Part shown: in pieces, positions 12,615 to 26,100 of the stretch
How the letters are laid out: each line of letters starts with the position of its first letter
Position numbering within the stretch: position 1 is the stretch's first letter
Source of the DNA: Chrysomallon squamiferum
Lineage: Eukaryota > Mollusca > Gastropoda > Neomphalida > Peltospiridae
Length of the DNA stretch: 64,000 bases
NCBI GenBank assembly: GCA_012295275.1
Contig: CM022665.1
Span: forward strand, 8,792,976 to 8,856,975
Direction of reading: 5' to 3'
The notes under the pieces: generated by a model
Told to the model about the DNA's origin: nothing
The model's database searches: none
What the model saw: the letters and a program-made list of their open reading frames with translations, nothing else
Position numbers and translations under genes: made by a program

Positions 12615-12655
<41 letters not shown>
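12615..12655. repeat. 41-base A tract
   Basis: An uninterrupted run of 41 A. Such length is often the tail of a retroposed element, but no element body is recognised beside it. Confidence 0.9.
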
Positions 12656-12657
<2 letters not shown>

Positions 12658-13344
12658 AGAAATAAAAAGATGTAGACAAGATGAATTGAAGCAAAAACAG
12701 AACAGGAATTTTGTTATGAATTCATATTTGCATTATGCATATAATGTAAATGATACATTGGATGTCATATCATATTAAACTTGTTTATTTCACTCTTGCT
12801 TACATATAATGTTTTACAACACATTTCATATGTAAAGTTATTTTTCCTGTGAAAACATTCAACAAAATAGTCTGTTCTTCACATGTTTAGTTACAATATT
12901 TTTGCTTTCAGAAATATTTATTTTTTTAAATTTATCTTGAAGTAATAAAATGTTAATATGAAAAATATATCTGATAAAAAATCTACAACAGAAAAAGAAG
13001 GTGACTTCAAAACATCTGTTATAGTTTACCATTTCAGCAGGTAAGTTTTGATTTGTTCTTGTTATGCTTTTATTTCAGATATTTCATTGTTTGTTCTATC
13101 AATGAAGAAACTGAGAAAATGATCTGAATGTGTTTCTGTTGATGCTATTTTTGTATAATCTTTTTATGTACTGGTTTCTCTAAATTGATAATTTCCTAAT
13201 GAATGAAATATTATATAATTATTTATTTTACAATACATTTATACAGCTTTAATTTTTGGTATAGACAAATAATTAGCAGGTGAATGTTTGTTAATATCTG
13301 AACAAATTGTTACCATGTAAGACATCACTTTAAGTGAAGGTACA

Positions 13345-13530
13345 ATTTGAGAAGATGCAGTCACTAACTCTGCTATTTGGGTTACTCTTGCTGATTCACA
13401 ACAAGGAATCTTTTATCTACATCCAGTGACAAACATGGAAGCACTTACCACAATATTTGATACACCAGTCATATAGAATACTGGTTAGAATTTGTGAATA
13501 TTGGCTTAATGGAATATCACACCTTTTTGA
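13345..13530 (-). mobile_element. decayed mollusc-type SINE (copy 1)
   Basis: Read on the - strand, this matches the body of a tRNA-derived SINE I know as widespread in molluscs. Shared blocks include a target-like TTCCAGCC region, GACTGGT-TATC-AA, GTGGTA-GTGCT, CATATAAAAGATCCCTTG and a following AAGAGTA block, each with several substitutions. The order and spacing of blocks agree. The tRNA head is not clear. Confidence 0.6.
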
Positions 13531-13614
13531 TGAAAAATGCTCTTGCAACACTTTAAGATTGAAAGTGTTGATACCACTCCATAAGCAAATGTTAGGAATA
13601 AAACTGACATTAGA

Positions 13615-13730
13615 GTATTTTTTTACAATACAGGGAAGCATATACCATAGCCTTTGATATCATCCATAGAACAATGGTTATAATGGGGAAATAAGCTAGT
13701 GAGATCATTCAGAAAAATTAAACATATGAC
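13615..13730 (-). mobile_element. decayed mollusc-type SINE fragment (copy 2)
   Basis: The + strand text GGGAAGCATATACCATAGCC followed by TTTGATATCA is the reverse of the central SINE body block, as in copy 1 only 200 bp away and in the same orientation. The rest is too decayed to bound. Confidence 0.5.
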
Positions 13731-14689
13731 CATTGCTTTTCTGGCAAGCACTAAAATGCCAGGATGACATAAAAATGTGTAAAGAAAAAGAAAAAAAGAA
13801 TGTTTTTAATAAATGTAATTTTAAATAATGTTTTAACAACAGTTTATTTCAGTATGCTTCATATTATTATTATTTGTATTTTTAATTTTATTTTTGATTT
13901 AATCAAAATGCTTGATGTTTTCAATCCAAATAGGATTCTGCATTGTCTTTATTTTCATCATTCCCATTAGCCATTTGGCACAAGACATACACAGATATAA
14001 GAGGCTGAGTACAGCCTTAATCAGAGAAAGAAAGAAAAAAAATACTGCAGAAGATCTTTTTAAAGACATGATCTGGTGTGCACACAGTGTTAGCTAGATA
14101 ACGTACAGAATAGCTAGTCTTGTTTTTGCTGTGCTTATTTATAAGCTGCTTTTAGAATATTAATTTAGGTGATATTTACGACTTCTAAATTTTTAAATAT
14201 AAGAAAATCAATGTATAATTGATACCTTAGTCATAAAGTCCAGAACTGTTTAATACAAACTAGAAAATATTTATCTGTTGCCAAGCAATGTTTTGTTCTT
14301 TTAAGCACCAAAAGTTTCCATTTTTGTTTATTTAGCAAAATGAATGTAATTATGCAGCATGGACAAATTTCAAATATTGCTGGTCTTTTAAAAAGTTAAT
14401 TTCATTATAAAAAGCAAACAACATCTGATTAATAATTGTTTGTTCAATCAATAACTTATGCTTGTGTGAAATCATTTTCTTGCCTGCTTCTGTTCAATAA
14501 ATATAAAAAACACTGTGATTATTAGACCACAGAGCTCTGGTTAGAATGGGTTACATGCCAATAATTGTGTAGATTCAGAATAGATCTATAATGCACATTA
14601 TTTCAGAAAAATGTTTTGAAACAGTAAATTTTAATCACTGTTGTTGTTGGTAGCAGGTTTGGTCTAAAGGACATCACTATTTGGCTATT

Positions 14690-14900
14690 TTCTGGTCCTT
14701 CAAGCTTTGAACTAATCTGCTAAGTGGTCACAAGCACACTGGGTGAGTTGGTGGTCAAAGGAATTACAGATAATTTCCCTCCGGTCAGCTATGGTTTGTC
14801 ACTTTGGTCTGAACCTGAGTGACCTGAATCAAATTACTGCATAAAGCAGAACATCATTCTCAATTGCTTCAATTGCCTGTAGCCATGGCAACAGATGCAA
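14690..14900. promoter_or_regulatory. less AT-rich island with GGTCA sites and an RFX X-box
   Basis: GGTCA pentamers stand at 14,736, 14,753 and 14,783 and TGACCT at 14,820-14,825. A perfect X-box palindrome, GTAGCCATGGCAAC, is at 14,879-14,892; RFX-family factors bind this consensus (GTHNYYATRRNAAC). A homeodomain-type TAATTA follows shortly after. No ORF is recognised. A candidate intronic enhancer. Confidence 0.35.
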
Positions 14901-17394
14901 AAGCTAATTACATATTTAAAAACAAAAATAAATATAATTTTAATGACACTTCAACAGTTTATTATCAGGGGTTAGGCAGAATATATTTAGACAGTTTCTT
15001 TGCAACACATTTTTCAGTTTAAAATATAACTGCTGTATATTTTTATGCCAATCAAATATTTTAAGTTCTTTTTTTCTTCTTCTTTTTTTTTTTCTTCTTT
15101 TCTGCTGCAGAATAAAATCAATTAAATAGCATTAGATATCATGAAAGTTATTTGAAATTTTAGAAAATAGTTGCTATATATTTTGATATCAGTCTTGTGT
15201 TTTAAGCTTGAAATAGTTTTTCTGTATGAGAATAAAATCACAAGAAAGTGTGAAAGGAAAATGACAAATATAAAATGTTTGACAACAAACATTCATGTGC
15301 TGAATTAAACAAACATTTTACAGGTTGAAACATGCAAGTATAAAACACAAACAAAATTTGCCCTGGTTTTTTAGTTAAATGGGATAGATTTCAGTAAACA
15401 AATAAATCAAACACTATTCTTTTCATGGCATGGAGTAAGAACACCAAGATCATAATGATATTTTTAATTACAGCAGTACCAGTGATTTAATGAGGGTTGT
15501 ATCCTTGGCAGTATTAGCATTTGTTTAAAAATTAAAGGTACTGTTGTTAATGTTACAGTCAATTTTATGAGGCTGGTGCCTCAGTTGTTATATTATTAAT
15601 GTGTGTGTATAGTGACAAAAACAAATAGATTAAATACATTTGGTATGCTCTAAATCTTTTTATTATTATCTTTTTTTTTATTTGTTGTGACACCAGTTCA
15701 ATAATGAAAGACACAAATAATGGCAAAATTATGATTAAAATGAATCTATGATTCTTTTTCTTTACATTCAGAGGATTTTTTTGTTTTGCTAATTCACTTT
15801 GATAAACACAGTCAAAGCTGCCTTTGTCATATCTGTCATGCAGCAGCTTTTTCTATACAGTTCTTTGTTATATTCAAATCTTTGTTATTATACATAGCAG
15901 CTCTCTGTGAATATTCAGATGCATATTACTGAAACATATCTGAAAATGATAATTGGGTTTTTTCTGTTTATTTTATAGATTTTCTCTATTGTTTTATAGC
16001 ATAAAAAGTTCATACAGAAAAAAGGCCATAAAGTAGAAAGAAAGGAAAATTTGTAGGTTTATTTACTTATTCATTTTATTTTATTTTGTAAATACACTTT
16101 CTGATTTTAAAATTATTTTTTGCTAATAAAATAGAGATGTTTTTTTGTTTTTGTTCTGCACTAAATAATCAAAATCTATGTTCAGACAGTTGCATTATTA
16201 GTAAAATAATTTTTTTAAAAATACCAAAGATACCATATTTTTTGTTTGTTCAAAACAGCCATTAATATGTTTTTTCAAATTTATCATTGCTTATACAGAT
16301 GAATAAATGTCATAGAAGTACAGAAAAGTGTCATAAACACATGTTAGCCTTGACTTTTTAGGTTAATGAAAGTGTAACATAATCCCTGGAATATGTTATG
16401 TCAGAGGTTTCAGGGATATTATGTACCATTTCTAAGAGGATGAAAATGAAGTGTCAAGCAAGCATTAATTTATGATAGAAGATTTTATAAAGTTTCTGGT
16501 GTATAAAAATTAATATATTACTGTTGTCTCTATGGTGTAGTGTACCCCATGATTTATTTAATATAAGTGAATTCAGAAAAATGTCAAAATGTTTTATCAC
16601 CGTTTCTTTTTTCAGATGAAAGCAAAATAAAAGTTTTTTTCAAGATAAATTAATCTTCATTTAGTAGGAAACAAATATTAATAAAAATCCAAAAGAGTGA
16701 GATGGTTTAAAGGATTAGATTTAATATGTTTCTTTTTATTTATTTTTTTTGAATTTTTTATGTATTTTTTATAATTTTGTGCCAATGGTGATCGTTTACT
16801 TACAGCAACTCAGTTTGCCAAGGATATTTGTCAGCATTAAAAATGTTCTGAATAGGTTATTTGTATTAACAAAAATCTTGTATGTTAGAATTGATTTTGT
16901 TTTGGTTAAAGTAATATACCTTAGGTTTGTAAAAATTACATTTATAAGATCATTTTAAATATTTTGTTAATACTGGTTTATTTTAATATGCTACATATAA
17001 CAATAAAATTATTTATCTATTATTATTATTAACAACACCAGTGATTATTTTTTTCATCAACTTTTAAATTAAAACATTTGGTGTTTCTGATGTAAATAAT
17101 TTTCAGTGAAACATGCAACATTATTTGCTTCTTACCAAAAGATCTATGAATATATATGCCTTTATGTATAATAATAAGTCAACCTATGAAATCAAACTAT
17201 ATTTTTTTTATACAAAGACACAGTAATATATTCAGATGTTTTTCTCATTATTTTTCAGTTATTCTTCTGTTTTTTCATTGTTATTGTTTTTTCTTCTTTG
17301 AATACTAATGCAATGAACAGTTGGAATATTTCTAATAAATATAAAAAATTGTTACATTAAAATTGCTTGGAATGGCACATCAAGAACTCACATT

Positions 17395-17680
17395 ATCTGA
17401 CAAATAAATCAATATCATTTACCATGCATAGGATTAGAATAATAATAACATATTGTGAGTAGGATAATAATAATACATAATGCAGAGGATTATTATAATA
17501 ATAACACATAATTATATACACAGCGTTATGATAACCTATAACATGCATAGAAAGTATAATAATAGCATAACAAGAATAGGATTGTAACAATAACATATAA
17601 CAGGCATTACAGTAATAACATATTATATAGACATTGTAATAATATAACATGCATAGAAAGTATAATAATAGCATCTATAT
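17395..17680. repeat. tandem repeat of ATAATAACATATAACATGCATAG-like units
   Basis: Short diverged units built on AATAATAACATA and AACATGCATAGAAAGTATAAT recur from about 17,430 to 17,675. The block GCATAGAAAGTATAATAATA occurs twice exactly (about 17,545 and 17,652). Confidence 0.7.
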
Positions 17681-18919
17681 ATTTTTGTTTTGGAAAACAA
17701 AGTCTTTTAAGTTATAAATCAGTATAAGATTGTCATACTGTTTAGCCAGTGCTGCAAATAATGAATACTTGTTAAAAAGAATGTCAATAATGATTATGAT
17801 GATGCTGATGATAAGTTAAAGAATTTAAAAAAAAATAAAAAACAATAAAAAAATGAATGATATCAATAAATTCAATGATTTTGATACTTTTTTTTCTTAA
17901 TACAAAACATATTTAATATAGGTGCTCAAATGTTTTATGTTTTAATTCTAATTCCATAGTATAGTGTAAATAACACAGTACCATGCTTACATACATACGT
18001 GCCTACATACATTATATTTATTGTCTTAAAACTTTATTTTATTTTGAATGGCTGTGTTAAATTTGCTCATATTGTATCTCATTAATATTTTTCAGTTTAC
18101 AGTATTATTAAATCCTGTTCTTTATTTTCCACCTTTTTGCTCCCTTACATTAATTAGTCTATTTCTTGCTCTGGCCACTGTTCCACTTTAATTTATTGAG
18201 GAACATTGTATGTCCTTTCATGGGTCTTGTTTTAAAAAGTTACTTGAAAAATATCTTGCTGGTTTTTAAGAGTAGTGCATGGAATGGTTGTAGAAATTTT
18301 TTTTCTTCATATATCATTGTTTTTTTACAATAAATATTTAATTTCTTAATATAGATTCACTGTCCCTCATTTGAAATCTAGAGGTACAGACCAAAAATGG
18401 ACTATAGGATTTATTTGTTAAAAAAAATAATTGTATTCTAAATGGGTTATTCCACATTTCACAGAGACATACACATACACACAAAATTGTAGGCAGTATG
18501 ATACGAAATCAAGTCTATGCAATACTGCTGAATGTTAATGCTAAGCCATTAAATAAATATTTATTTGTTGGAGTGAATAAATATAATAATGAAAACAAAT
18601 TATATAATTGTTTTTAATTTAGAGAAAAATACATCCATATTAATTTTGAAAAGATATGGGAGGTAACTCTTAAATACTTAAAAAAATATGCACAACTGAA
18701 GAAAATAATTTATTTTCAAAGGAGGAAATGTCATCAAGCACACAAAATATTAATAATAACAAAAGGCTGAATTACACTGGAAAAAAAAACAAAACAGTCT
18801 TCTTTATCCAGATACCTGCAATCTTATTGTCAAATATATTTATATCACAGTGTAAATATGTTTAAATTTACAATAACAATTTTGTTTATATAACATGCAT
18901 ATCTGTGAAGTGAAGGTCA

Positions 18920-19106
18920 ATAATTTATATTACACATGAAATAATAATAAAGAGAATAATAATAAAACATTTTTATATCTATTTATAATTTATGTTATGT
19001 AGTATTTATACATGAAACAATAATGATAGTAATGAAGACAATTGTAAACATATTTATATCTCTCTGTCTATAATTTACATTTCATAGTGTGTGTGTGTGT
19101 GCGTGC

Positions 19107-19150
<44 letters not shown>

Positions 19151-19310
19151 GTACCCATTTACATATACATGAAATAATAATAAAAACAAAATATATTCAT
19201 ATGTCTGTCTGTCAGACTGTATATCTAACTGTCTATGTGTCTGTAATTTATACTGCATACTTTGCACAAACAAAATAATAATAAAATATAATGTTTGTAT
19301 CTTTTCTTTT
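18920..19310. repeat. tandem repeat, unit about 100 bp, with embedded microsatellite
   Basis: Blocks of TAATTTA-ATT followed by ACATGAAA-AATAATAA and then CATATTTATATCT recur at about 18,920, 18,985, 19,070 and 19,160-19,240. A (TG)n tract (19,087-19,148) sits inside one unit. Confidence 0.6.
19087..19148. repeat. (TG)n microsatellite
   Basis: TG dinucleotide repeat with two GCGTGC interruptions near its start. Confidence 0.95.
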
Positions 19311-20707
19311 TTTTTTTCTGTCTGTCTGTCTGTCTGTCTGTATGTATGTATGTCTGTCTATATCTTTAATCCTCAGTCACAAACTTTACTTTAGTTAAGA
19401 TCTGTGTTTAACGAATTTCAGAACTGGTATATGTTTTAGTTTTGCCTTCAGTCTGTAAGTTATTAACCTACTTCTTTACACCTGCCATTTCTTCCTGTTT
19501 ATTGGTGATATTAAATACATGTTGTTTTTTTTCTTTTCGTTTTTCTTCCATCTCTAATATCCCAGAATTCATTTCAGACTTATTGTTAGAAAAACTGTGT
19601 ATTTATTGCATCATATTGTTTGTTTAAAGCTACACACTATGCATTTAATATGAATATTTTCATCGTCTGTTAATTTGAAATAGGTTGATGTGATACTTGG
19701 AATCTCTCTCTTGATTACAAATATACTTTGTAAAATAAAATATCATAGTATACTTTTTTTAATTCCTTGTTTAAAATTTTATACTGCATTTTTTTTTCAC
19801 ATTTAAAAAACATAATAAATGTCTGTGTTTGATACTGAATTTATTTTCTTTCCATTTATTTTATTGGATATTTTAAATTTCTGTTTAAATTAAATGTGGA
19901 TTATTTAAATTAAAGTAAATAATGATATGGCATGATTGAATAATGATTATATGACTGTGGTTGGTCTTAGGAGAAAACTTTGTTGTGTAACTGTAAATGT
20001 TGAGCTTCGTATTTTAGCTTTGTTTTTTGTTTTTTAAAAACTGGCTTGTTTTTCTGAATGTGAATCGTTTTTTGTCAGACTTCTTTTATTCTAATTACTG
20101 TCCTAAATAATTTGTAGACATATCTGGTTAGAATAAAGCAGAGATTTATATGGAAATAAATGTTTGAAATATACACATATAATTGTAGATAAAAAACACA
20201 CACAAAAGCACCCACCATCAAACATAATGTATTTCTTAATTAAATATTCCTATAATAGCATTACATTTACACAACAATGACAACACAGATCTGCACAGCA
20301 ATAATGATAAATAAATAATTTTCTTTTCCCCAAGAATGAATTAAAATATTTAATGCTAAGACTAAAGTTTACTTTATGAATGAAATACTTAGAAACAAAT
20401 GAATGACATTTCATAGTAATACATGATAGATTCTAGCATGCCTGCTGTGGATTTAATTTGTGATTTAAAAAACAGAAAGAAAAAGAAAAAGAGATGAAGA
20501 ACTAATTAAGGGAAAGAGCTGACATTTTAATACCCAAAAAGCAGAACAATGTTGAAATTCATCTAAGAGTTTTTGGAACAAACTGTTTTCTTTTTTGATA
20601 TAGTTATATACATATAAAACATAATCAAATTCAATTTCCTCCAAAAAACAACAAACAAACACAAAGAAAACCGATCAAAAACACATTTTCTAAATGCATT
20701 AATATCT

Positions 20708-20708
<1 letters not shown>

Positions 20709-20750
<42 letters not shown>

Positions 20751-20770
20751 TATTATTACTATTACTATTT
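20709..20770. repeat. (ATT)n microsatellite
   Basis: About 60 bases of ATT trinucleotides with an ACT variant late in the tract. Similar ATT tracts occur throughout the window. Confidence 0.95.
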
Positions 20771-22460
20771 TTATTTTATTTAATTTTATCACATTTTAAA
20801 AAAGGAATAAAAATAATAATAATAATAATTTTGAAAATATTGTTTTATAAAATAATACAATCTGTGAAGAATATTCTGCATGTATGAAAATATATTTCAC
20901 ATTAGGATGCTAGATTTTCATGACATTTCATTTTAAACACAAGTAACTTAATGCACTATTCATCTCATTTTAACAACGTCTGAAAAATTTGTCAACAAAA
21001 ATTATATAACTGAATGTAAGCATGAAATTTTGAATCTGCACAGTACACACCAATGAACACATTTCTTAGCAGTAGATTTTAGAAATATTTATTTAATTTT
21101 TCATTTTGATAAAATATTCTGTCACTGACTGATTCCCTTATCAAATAGTTTGAATTCTTCCACATTCTAAGTATTAGAAATAGAAAATAACTACCAATAT
21201 AGTTTTCAAAACAGTTAAATTATGTAAAACTGTTAAATTCATCAATTTTAAATAAAGTTCACTTTTAGAATCACTCAAATGATATATATATGTGTGTGTG
21301 TGTATTTTTAAAAATTTTTTTTTTTTTTTTTGCAAAAGGTAGTAATTAAAGCAAAAGAGTCTCATCAGATTTTTTAAATATTTGGAAGCATGTAATTTTT
21401 ATATATGTATGTGTCATTATTTAAAACTGTTAGCAAAACCATTAAAACCATCTCTGCATTTTTAACTCACCGTGGCATTTATGATTTTAAAAAATTTTGA
21501 AATTCTATTTTTGTGTGTGTGTGTGTGTGTGTTTGTGCATTTTTCAGTATTAATTCAAAGAAACTCATTTATTGTAAAATTGATATGGAAAATGCTCTTG
21601 TTGGTATTTTTTCTTGTCATAGTTTTACTTGTGTGCAGGTGTTTCTATTTTCTAAATTTATAATGACATAGTTTTTGAAATCTCAGTAATAGAAGACAAG
21701 AATTCTTTCTCACTGTAAGTATATTTCTAAAATTCAGTATTTCAAATCTTGAAAATAGAAAATCCAAAATATTGCTCACTGTTACTGGATTTCTAATCAT
21801 CACTGTTTAAAATATTGAAAACTGGAAATCTTAATTTGTGTTTACTGTAAATTATCATTAAATTTGACTGAATATTCATTTGTTATTGACAACTAGTACA
21901 TTCCAATTTCCACAGGCAAAAATTAAAATCAGAAAATGGCAGCAAAATTGGAGATCCTGTGGCTTGTCACATTACAAAGGTTGCACTGAATGAATGAAAA
22001 AATATATATATAAACTTTGCTACTTGGGCTGCAGCTTTTTATGAAAGTACACATCTTATCAAGCTATCTAATTGTTTTTTTATATAATGTTTAATTTAAA
22101 AGTACTATGATACAAATCTCATAATCTGTCAGGTTAACGAGTGAAATGAAATAATTAATTTTGCTGTCTACAGAGGGACCTTGCTATATGTTTCCTCTGT
22201 GTACAGAAGCTACTAATAAAAGATATTTCAGTCAGTGTCCTTTGTTTCACGGTTACTTGTTTTGGACAGATGAAAAACACTGTGAGCAGTATGTGAATGC
22301 CATGGTGTCATGTGAGCAGTGCAATGTCATCTACCCACAATACATTGCAACCATCTCATGTACATTTGTCTCACTTTAGATGTTATCAAAGTTCGTGATT
22401 TTTTCTTAACTTTATCTCGATTTATTTGCATCATCTTTTAACAGTGTCAGGACTATATCT

Positions 22461-22650
22461 AGTGAAAGTGAAAAGTTGGGTAATGACAGAAAGAGAAGCC
22501 ATGGTTGCATTGGTTTAGATGTTAAGCTAGATGTAATAAAACACAGTAAAAGTGGTGATTGAACAGTGGATATTGCAAGACATCTTGGCTTACTCCCAAC
22601 CACTGTATGTTCTGTTATTAAGAATTCTGAATTGCTCTTTGAAATTTCAA
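22461..22650 (+). pseudogene. pogo/Tigger transposase fragment (CENP-B-type HTH)
   Basis: The frame starting at 22,488 reads RKRSHGCIGLDVKLDVIKHS, KSGD, a stop (TGA, 22,560-22,562), then TVDIARHLGLLPTTVCSVIK. This is the N-terminal helix-turn-helix (CENP-B N / psq-like) of pogo-superfamily transposases, which bind the terminal repeats of their own element. The in-frame stop and loss of similarity after about 22,630 show a dead fragment. No terminal inverted repeats or DDE domain were found near it. It lies in intron A-B, in the same strand sense as the host gene. Confidence 0.6.
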
Positions 22651-23509
22651 ACAAAACTCTATTTTACACCTCTGTCATTTATTACACTTTTATCATTATT
22701 TGTAGGTACATTACAGTATATTTATGCAAGTTAAGTGGTGACAGTATGGTGTGTCTGAAAGTATCTGTGTTATTAACATTAATTCCTCTTTATACTGTTC
22801 CATTATTCCTAGTATTTTCATCGTATGCAATGATGACTGTGTATACTGAGGACATCCTGTATTTAAGTCTTGGCAGACTATGTGCTGAGTTGTGCTTCAT
22901 TGGATGTAGACACATTAAACATTATGGAATAGGGGTCTAAGATGGATATTTTAAATGAATTTGCTTACATTATCACCTAATTTTTTTTCCCATTCCTACT
23001 GCTACACAGAAGAGCCAGGAGCTTTTTCTCTGCCATCAGATCATGTCAACTCTGGTATCTCTCAGCTTGCCATCTGTTCATGTTAAGGCTGACAAGGGGA
23101 TCCTCCCATAAACAGTTTTAAACATTAATATTTTCTTAAACTACAATACTGTCGCCACCCAGCAAAAAAAATTTTTTTTATAAATAAATGTAGAAAATGC
23201 CATTTCTTTGGCAGGTTGTTTATAATACATATTTCAGGTATTAGTATATATGTTTTTCTATTTTCTATTGAAATAAATACCAGGAACTCAAATGTATATT
23301 AATCCTGAGTAATAGAAAACAAAAAAAGTATTTTATACTTACTTCAGTAATCATCTTTTATAGTTATGGTTTATTTTGTTTCATGACATAGTAAAAGCTA
23401 TTGACTGTTGGATGTCAAACCATAAGTAATTATTGATATATTTTTTTAAAAGGAAAATCAAAATATTTTTCCATTATAAGCAGCTTTCTACATACCAAAA
23501 AAAAAGATT

Positions 23510-23605
23510 TATTGTGATATATTGTTATCAGTGCACTGGCTTGAACTGGAAGTGGTTAACTGAGCACCTTAAGGAGATTTGATCCAATAACCCATCATAC
23601 TTCAG
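23510..23605 (-). mobile_element. decayed mollusc-type SINE fragment
   Basis: The + strand reads GTGCACTGGCTTGAACTGGA and on to GATTTGATCC. This is the reverse of the GGATCGATCC...CATTGGGCTATTTCTCGTTCCAGCCAGTGCAC junction between tRNA-like head and body. Confidence 0.5.
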
Positions 23606-24184
23606 GATGTGTCATGGTACATTTTAATAAATAACAAAACAATTCAAGTGAGAAAACAAGATTTAAATATTGAATTGTAAGAACTTAATATGTTTTTGTT
23701 CAATACTTCAAAAAAAAAAAAAAAAAGACAGGTTGTTTCAAATGATTTTTATAATTTTATTTTTCATTATTGAAAACAATAAATAACAATACTAATAATA
23801 ACAATAACAACAAAAATAATAGTACTAAAAGAAAAAAATATATATATAGTACCATAGAATAAAAAGTATTTTTTAAAATAACAAGCAACTATAGTAATAA
23901 GTATGTTTGGAATGTTTATGGAATAAATCTTTATCCATTTAGTTTTCCTTGAAATTTTCTGTATGATCAATATATATAATAAAAGTTCATTATTACTGAA
24001 GTAGCATTACATGTGGATGTTTTACAAAATTTAAAAAAACAAACAACAAGAAAAACACCAACAAATAAATAAATAAAAGTCAGTATGTTATAGTCAGACC
24101 TGAATTTTTTAATTATTATTCTTTTTTTATTTATTTCTTTTTTAACTGTAGTAAAATAAATAAATCAACTATAAAGTAAAAAAA

Positions 24185-24189
24185 ACCTA

Positions 24190-24222
<33 letters not shown>

Positions 24223-24238
24223 CATACATACATAATAT
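24185..24238. repeat. (CATA)n microsatellite
   Basis: About twelve CATA units with one TATA variant. Confidence 0.95.
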
Positions 24239-24493
24239 ATTTAAAAAAAATTAAAAATAAAATGGACATAAATTTATGTGTATGAGTGTTCATGTGTGTA
24301 TGTATGTATACACATACTTGTTATATCTTATAAAATTCTTCTGCTTGTAGTTTCTAAGCAATAATTATAGTCATCAATACAAATGAAAAACAAAACTAGA
24401 GCATGAATGTTGAAGCACAGTATATTATGTTTTGTATTTATTTTTCATTTACTTTTTAAAAAAACATTATCTAAAAAAATAAAATAATAAAAA

Positions 24494-24498
<5 letters not shown>

Positions 24499-24539
<41 letters not shown>
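24499..24539. repeat. (AAAT)n microsatellite
   Basis: About ten AAAT units, preceded by A-rich sequence. Confidence 0.95.
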
Positions 24540-24543
<4 letters not shown>

Positions 24544-26100
24544 ATCTTGTGAGACAGACATAAGTGAAATTGCCAGTTTGTAATTGCCAGTTTCTATTCA
24601 TTTGTCGGTAATCATTTGTATTCTTCGGTGCAAAAATATTACACATTGGACTACTAAAATTTGCATTCCACACAGCACAAATAACATACACCAGACTATA
24701 TACTGGCATGTCATTAACATGAAGTTATCCAAAAAAATAAAGTATAATAAAAATAATTTTTTCTTGATTTCTGTCATGTAGTAGTTATAACCAAACAGTC
24801 AGTATACACAAAACATTTTGAAAGACAAAGTAGAAAATATTATTATTATTATTATTATTTGCTGTTTTCAGTAGTAAAAAAGAGTGCTAAATGTCTGTTT
24901 TGTTTTTGTTTGTTTTGTTTTCTCAAAAAGAAAGAAAATGAAATTTTAAAGTTGATGTTAAAGTTGTTTGTGCCAATAACAGCTGTTGTCCTTTCATCAT
25001 CATCGTCGTCATCATCATTGTTTTCATCATCATAAACAACTTTGTTGCCTGCATCACATTTCACTGATGATCAATTTATCAGTGTTATTAATTTTTTTTT
25101 TTTTTTTTTTTAAATTCAAGAAAATTGTGCTGACAGATGTGTTATTTTTTTTTTTTGGTATAAAAATGTCAAATATATTTTTTTGATTATCATTATATTA
25201 GACACCATTAGAACTTATTATTAATCTATAGCTAATCCCTTACAAACAAAATTATTTATTTATAAATGTTATGGAATTCTGTATTATTTATTTCATTTTT
25301 TTCTATTTTTAATTTTTTTTTTTAAGTCATACCTTTTAATGTGTATTTTAGTTCAAAATAGTTTTTATAAAGTGTAGTTTGCTAAATAACACATAAATAT
25401 CTATCTGATTTTATAAGAACTACTAGACAGGTGTTTACAGGTTGTATCCACTTTAACAAGATACATAACTATACACCCACCTAATCCATTTTGGTGAATT
25501 TTAATAAGTTTCAAATGAAGATCAGACATTGTCATCTAAGTTTATTGTCCAAGTTACGTAACCAGCAGCATGAATAATATTTCATTTGATGTAGACAGAT
25601 TTCAGCCAATGCAGATTTATTTCAATAATTTCTACTTTGTCTAGACAGAAAATAGTTTTTCTCTTTTGAAACCTAATCTTTGTAATATGCACACAGTGTT
25701 GTAAACATACAGCTGCATATAGTGTGCAGCAAGGTGCAGTGCGCAGTCGCTGCATATCCACACTGCAGTGTGTTGAACACTTAAGTGTGTCTGTTGAATT
25801 GGTAGTCTAGACTTGACTCATTCAAACTTGGAATCATGCAGACTCGTCCTTACACCAGTTATAACCATTGATCCAAAGTACTGCGGTCAGTTAGTCCAGT
25901 ATCTGACCGCTGGTCATTAAGCCAGTGGGCCACCTGCTGGCAGACAGAGAGTATTTTTATCTGTGATCACACCACTGGTAATATCCAACATTTGCTATCC
26001 ATGGTTAATAGAAGACAAAATGTGAAACAGCACAGAGGTTTTATTCATGTGTTTCTGATATGGTGGTGTGGCCCCAGTTTCCTTTTTTTTTTTTTTTTAG

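Noticed and set aside
19082-19280. Open frames over the TG microsatellite
   Set aside because: Pure repeat translation (Cys-Val or His-Thr).
22161-22379. 72-codon frame with many Cys (FSQCPLFHGYLFWTDEKHCE)
   Set aside because: Cys spacing fits no zinc-finger or secreted-peptide pattern I know, and no splice sites frame it.
22566-22940. 124-codon frame after the pogo fragment
   Set aside because: Only its first 20 or so residues are transposase-like; the rest resembles no pogo domain.
25845-25935. tRNA gene or SINE head on the - strand (GGTCAGTTAGTCCAG and CCAGTGGGCCACC)
   Set aside because: Box-like pieces are present, but no cloverleaf can be drawn and no SINE body follows, so it is not listed.
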